Shown: positions 63,730 through 64,000 of the stretch, in pieces
How the letters are laid out: each line of letters begins with the position of its first letter
How positions within the stretch are numbered: position 1 is the stretch's first letter
Assembly: GCF_014650675.1 (NCBI RefSeq)
Contig: NZ_BMVK01000001.1
Coordinates: 806,001-870,000 of the forward strand
DNA: 64,000 nucleotides
Direction: 5' to 3'
Origin: Streptomyces anulatus
GTDB lineage: Bacteria > Actinomycetota > Actinomycetes > Streptomycetales > Streptomycetaceae
Made by a program: the position numbers and the translations under genes
The notes under the pieces: generated by a model
Database searches by the model: none
Told to the model about the DNA's origin: nothing
Seen by the model: the letters and a program-made list of their open reading frames with translations, nothing else

Positions 63730-64000
63730 GAGACGGTGGGGGCGGGGGACGCGCCGGTGAGCCCGTGCTCCCCGCGCCAGCCGTCCACGATGGCGGCCTG
63801 GAGACCGAACATCTCGGCCTTCTCGTCCGGCTCCTCGTGGTCGTACCCCAGCAGGTGCAGCACTCCGTGGACGGTCAGGAGCTGGAGCTCCTCGTCCATG
63901 GAGTGCTGCGTCGGGGCCTCTTCGCCCTGCTTCTTCGCGACCTCCGGGCAGAGCACGATGTCACCGAGGAGCCCCTGCGGGGGCTCCTCGTCGTCCTTGG
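63726..64000 (-). CDS. ybeY: endoribonuclease YbeY, 3' part
   Basis: The last 91 codons are visible before the right edge. The zinc motif [16 protein letters not shown] (HxxxHxxxxxH) is complete, and upstream [18 protein letters not shown] is the conserved strand before it. YbeY matures 16S rRNA and takes part in ribosome quality control, in keeping with the ribosome-linked era nearby. The stop overlaps the CNNM gene start (ATGA). The N-terminal half lies outside the window. Confidence 0.95.
   Translation of the reverse strand, partial: KDDEEPPQGLLGDIVLCPEVAKKQGEEAPTQHSMDEELQLLTVHGVLHLLGYDHEEPDEKAEMFGLQAAIVDGWRGEHGLTGASPAPTVS

Overview
This window is chromosomal DNA from a high-GC actinomycete, almost certainly a Streptomyces. 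The evidence is the strongly GC-biased third codon positions, the many GTG starts, and family signatures typical of streptomycetes: SAV_2336-type TPR protein, XRE/DUF5753 plus DUF397 pair, DUF6243, SpoIIE-type phosphatase with GAF, and an ECF41-type sigma factor. From memory, the right half (glyS, zinc ABC genes, zur, uppS, recO, leuA, era, hemolysin-like CBS gene, ybeY) follows the core gene order of Streptomyces chromosomes. No rRNA, tRNA or CRISPR was seen.

Layout. 1-361: 5' part of an ArsR-like regulator, running off the left edge. 945-3656: ppdK, followed by a run of strong hairpins. 3997-9858: an ABC import operon (binding protein, two permeases, ATPase) ending in a HAD phosphatase, with a divergent GntR/UTRA regulator. 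9886-17883: a four-gene, overlapping leftward operon encoding an alpha/beta hydrolase, a caspase-like/VMAP-type protein, a MoxR AAA+ ATPase and a vWA-like/TPR protein; this looks like a vWA-MoxR-VMAP ternary conflict system and is the most interesting locus. 17974-19122: dus. 19207-21099: an NB-ARC STAND ATPase. So two predicted NTP-dependent conflict modules flank one housekeeping gene. 21261-24072: arcA and an arcD-like antiporter. 24337-33955: an accessory stretch (GAF/PP2C phosphatase, two TetR-controlled pairs, methyltransferase, FMN protein, glutaminase). 31538-34934: a PadR/ABC/FtsX-type operon, followed by a decayed IS5-type transposase at about 35041-35437. 35539-41028: cupin, HAD, hydrolase, secreted trypsin-like protease, DoxX/ECF41 pair and a MetE-like enzyme. 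41103-43564: XRE-DUF397 regulators with a divergent cassette of four small genes, two of them paralogues.

43701-64000 is mostly core: DUF6243, a small zinc-finger-like protein, glyS, the zinc importer znuABC with two Zur boxes, zur, uppS, recO, a TerB-like protein, leuA with an uncounted 15-residue leucine-rich leader peptide, a protealysin-type protease followed by its probable inhibitor emfourin, era, a DUF916/WxL-like secreted pair, a degenerate cytidine deaminase, an XRE regulator divergent from an MFS exporter, a MmcQ/YjbR protein, a CNNM/CBS transporter-like protein and the 3' part of ybeY.

Functionally, many genes are arranged as tight translationally coupled sets (ATGA, GTGA or TGATG overlaps). 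The non-coding sequence is rich in perfect inverted repeats: several are clear terminators, while others (GntR, TetR, PadR, TerB and protease promoters) look like operators. Functions are assigned from recognisable motifs and family knowledge only; no database search was possible.
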